Position numbers and translations under genes: made by a program. Positions 41,610-41,753 of a stretch of DNA of 41,753 bases are shown piece by piece. This stretch comes from Candidatus Excrementavichristensenella intestinipullorum (lineage in GTDB: Bacteria > Bacillota > Clostridia > Christensenellales > Aristaeellaceae): NCBI GenBank assembly GCA_018711685.1, contig DVHZ01000148.1, forward strand, positions 1-41,753, given 5' to 3'. The notes under the pieces are model-generated. The model had not been told where the DNA came from, ran no database searches, and worked only from the letters and a program-made list of their open reading frames with translations. The stretch's first letter is position 1. The number at the start of each line of letters is the position of its first letter.

Positions 41610-41753
41610 GCCGCCTTGGCTACCACATGGCACGCTGGCGGAGGCAGGTCAAGGGCGGCGATAGCCGTGGCGAAGCCAATCCCCTTGACGTGGCTCCGAC
41701 AGTGTGCTACCCGCTGCCTCAGGCCGCTTGTGCCTTGGCCTGCTCCAGATAGC
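41550..41753. mobile_element. Possible end of a second insertion element, inserted in the IS1182 transposase gene
   Basis: From 41550 the sequence (GGAGTTGTCAAGAATTG onward) no longer encodes transposase. A 20-bp perfect palindrome at 41598-41617, followed on the minus strand by TATATTT, looks like the terminator of a minus-strand gene; a minus-strand frame ending YLEQAKAQAA-stop (about 41721) lies at the window edge. The other end is not in the window, so the element type cannot be named. Confidence 0.35.
41598..41617. repeat. 20-bp perfect palindrome
   Basis: AAGGCGGCTT followed by its complement AAGCCGCCTT. It supplies the stop codon of the broken transposase frame and can form a hairpin on either strand. 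Confidence 0.8.

Overview
The window is a stretch of chromosome from a GC-rich, endospore-forming member of the class Clostridia (phylum Bacillota). The evidence for this is the yqfC-yqfD-phoH-yqfF-ybeY-cdd-era-recO order, RNase J, YlbF, MltG, an alpha/beta small acid-soluble spore protein, a Spo0A-type DNA-binding domain and a single-chain PurL. The genus cannot be named from the sequence. Most of the window is housekeeping DNA with short intergenic gaps. AT-rich patches occur near 1690-1830, 3270-3345 and 41090-41200.

Layout: (1) 1-1599, minus: the end of an Fe3+-type ABC importer locus (binding protein, then a permease cut by the window edge). (2) 1976-3245, minus: a stand-alone Spo0A C-terminal-domain protein followed by a HAD phosphatase, lying between two inverted copies of a GC-rich hairpin repeat. 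(3) 3889-15407, minus: a nine-gene de novo purine operon in the order purE-purC-purF-purM-purN-purO-AICAR transformylase-purD-purL. It has a sigma-A promoter, two PurBox-like motifs upstream and a strong terminator at the end. The last two steps to IMP use two separate proteins instead of bifunctional PurH. (4) 15627-17159, plus: mscL with a zinc-ribbon tail, and a sugar kinase of the NahK/APH family, transcribed divergently from purE. (5) 17448-24871, plus: the conserved sporulation/ribosome-maturation cluster yqfC to recO, with a good sigma-E-type promoter in front of yqfC. (6) 24920-31243, plus: galT, an RseC-like protein, thioredoxin, RNase J behind a long structured leader, ylbF and mltG. 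(7) 31651-38156, minus: a probable long operon of a DUF624/YesL membrane protein, a SASP, a methyltransferase, Hsp33 and three uncharacterised repeat-protein genes (TPR, HEAT-like, zinc-ribbon/TM/TPR). (8) 38506-38657, plus: tRNA-Gln and tRNA-Glu with promoter and terminator. (9) 39401-40885, plus: glpK. (10) 41042-41753: a 5' fragment of an IS1182-family transposase gene, broken at about 41550 by unrelated DNA that looks like the end of another element.

The purine operon converts PRPP to IMP apart from the purB step (and purK, if it is needed), which are not in the window. The yqfC-recO block and the rnj-ylbF-mltG block carry sporulation, rRNA processing, c-di-AMP turnover, mRNA decay and cell-wall functions. 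The least understood parts are the repeat-protein cluster at 31651-35363, the structured leader upstream of rnj, and the solo Spo0A-like regulator. No defence system, CRISPR array or prophage was seen.
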